Assembly: GCF_003860345.1 (NCBI RefSeq)
Contig: NZ_CP034179.1
Location: forward strand, 2,712,001-2,776,000
Length of the DNA: 64,000 nt
Origin: Caenibius tardaugens NBRC 16725
GTDB taxonomy: Bacteria; Pseudomonadota; Alphaproteobacteria; Sphingomonadales; Sphingomonadaceae
Direction: 5' to 3'
Both the position numbers and the translations under genes were made by a program. Shown here one piece after another: positions 63,454 through 64,000 of the stretch (positions are counted from its first letter, which is position 1; the number at the start of each line of letters is the position of its first letter). The notes under the pieces are model-generated. The model was not told the origin of the DNA and did no database searches. It saw only the letters and a program-made list of their open reading frames with translations.

Positions 63454-63630
63454 ATGGCGCATCGTTTCGAGATTCGGAAAAACAAGAAAGGCGAATACGT
63501 TGCTTACTTCTGCTACAATGCAGAAACGATGTTCTGGACGGAAGGCTATGCTTCCAAGGCAAGCGCCCAGAACGCCATTGATTCCATAAAGAAGAACGGC
63601 CCGGCGGCAGAAACCGTCGACGCCACTTGA
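63454..63630 (+). CDS. YegP-like (DUF1508) protein
   Basis: A 58-residue protein, MAHRFEIRKNKKGEYVAYFCYNAE..., that forms one copy of the DUF1508/YegP repeat: a beta hairpin with the ExYxSKASAxNAIxSIKKN helix. E. coli YegP has two copies; one-copy members are common. Function unknown. GGAG stands ten bases before ATG 63454; an in-frame ATG at 63439 lacks it. Confidence 0.8.
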   Translation: MAHRFEIRKNKKGEYVAYFCYNAETMFWTEGYASKASAQNAIDSIKKNGPAAETVDAT

Positions 63631-63753
63631 TTGTGCTCTGACCGGCATGCCGGTGCGGGGGCATAGCAAGGATGCCTTGCTGTGCTATGCGCACCGGTTG
63701 CCGTTGGTCCGGGCGTTTTCAGGCCGGGAAAGGTCGGATATGCGCCCTTGGGG

Positions 63754-64000
63754 CTAGCCTTGCGCCGCCGCGATGGCGGCATCACTGGCCAGTTTATCGA
63801 CCCGCTCGTTTTCCGGGTGGCCCGAATGGCCCTTGACCCAGATCCATTCGATCTTGTGCTTGGCGGCAACCTCGATCAGGTCGTGCCACAGTTCGGCGTT
63901 CTGTACCGGCTTCTTGCTGGCGGTGACCCAGCCGTTGCGTTTCCAGCCGTGAACCCAGCGGGTGATCCCGTCCATCACATATTTGCTGTCGGTATGCAGC
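63754..64000 (-). CDS. rnhA: Ribonuclease HI, C-terminal part
   Basis: The gene enters from the right edge; about 82 C-terminal residues are visible. [10 protein letters not shown] holds the third catalytic Asp (Asp70 in E. coli) and [16 protein letters not shown] holds the fourth (Asp134) plus the catalytic-loop His. RNase HI cuts RNA in RNA-DNA hybrids. The C-terminus AIAAAQG is close to the usual end. Confidence 0.95.
   Translation of the reverse strand, partial: LHTDSKYVMDGITRWVHGWKRNGWVTASKKPVQNAELWHDLIEVAAKHKIEWIWVKGHSGHPENERVDKLASDAAIAAAQG

Overview
The window reads as chromosomal core DNA of a GC-rich alphaproteobacterium, most likely a member of the Sphingomonadales (Novosphingobium / Sphingobium / Erythrobacteraceae type). 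This rests on gene content and order: rluD next to rpoH, a ChpT phosphotransferase of the CckA-ChpT-CtrA pathway, an ATP12-type F1-ATPase assembly chaperone, clpP-clpX, TorF- and MetA-type outer-membrane proteins, DUF3297, a dmeR-dmeF metal efflux pair and a TadV-CpaB-C-D-E-TadB-C pilus locus. I saw no insertion sequence, integrase, prophage or CRISPR array, and base and codon use look uniform.

Layout. 1-8.5 kb: end of a DUF418 membrane protein, iron storage (bfd, bfr), Co/Ni efflux (dmeR-dmeF), the ClpXP protease, a YbaL/Kef-type antiporter and a small hypothetical. 8.5-16 kb: trigger factor with a long Lys/Ala repeat tail, tRNA-Leu(UAG), DUF3297, a CHAP-domain protein, the GTPase Der, an operon of mtgA and a second CDF exporter, and an outer-membrane protein. 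16-24.5 kb: rpoH and rluD, a JAMM peptidase, chpT, an amidase, the RNase P RNA, a phosphatase, a TorF-like porin, a SIMPL protein, glyoxalase I and nhaA. 24.6-32 kb: a run on the + strand with an NfrB-like glycosyltransferase and its coupled partner, a TauE/SafE permease split in two, a TIGR02186-type protein, a HerA-type ATPase and a zinc alcohol dehydrogenase.

32-44 kb: valS-queE, a complete Mla/MCE lipid-transport operon (permease, ATPase, MCE protein, lipoprotein), and facing it a tightly overlapped seven-gene operon crcB - pseudouridine synthase - paiB-like - HAD phosphatase - small membrane protein - ATP12 - Nmad3-like protein. 44-54 kb: rpsU, an FKBP isomerase, gatCAB, trmL, a TetR/SnoaL-like pair, clpB and MTA phosphorylase. 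54-61 kb: the Tad/Cpa pilus locus on the - strand, lacking the CpaF/TadA ATPase and pilin genes at their usual places. 61-64 kb: an alpha/beta hydrolase and an FAD oxidoreductase, both with start codons that are hard to place, a YegP-like protein and the end of rnhA.

Themes. Proteostasis is strongly represented: rpoH, clpP, clpX, clpB, tig and an FKBP isomerase, with sigma-32-like promoters visible before clpP and clpB. Envelope functions are the second theme (mtgA, amidase, Mla, porins, NfrB-like system, Tad pilus). The points most worth a second look are the Tad locus without its ATPase, the Nmad3-like gene at the end of the crcB operon, the permease split exactly between its two homologous halves, the NfrB-like two-gene system, the histone-H1-like tail on trigger factor, and two adjacent genes that seem to start at ATT.
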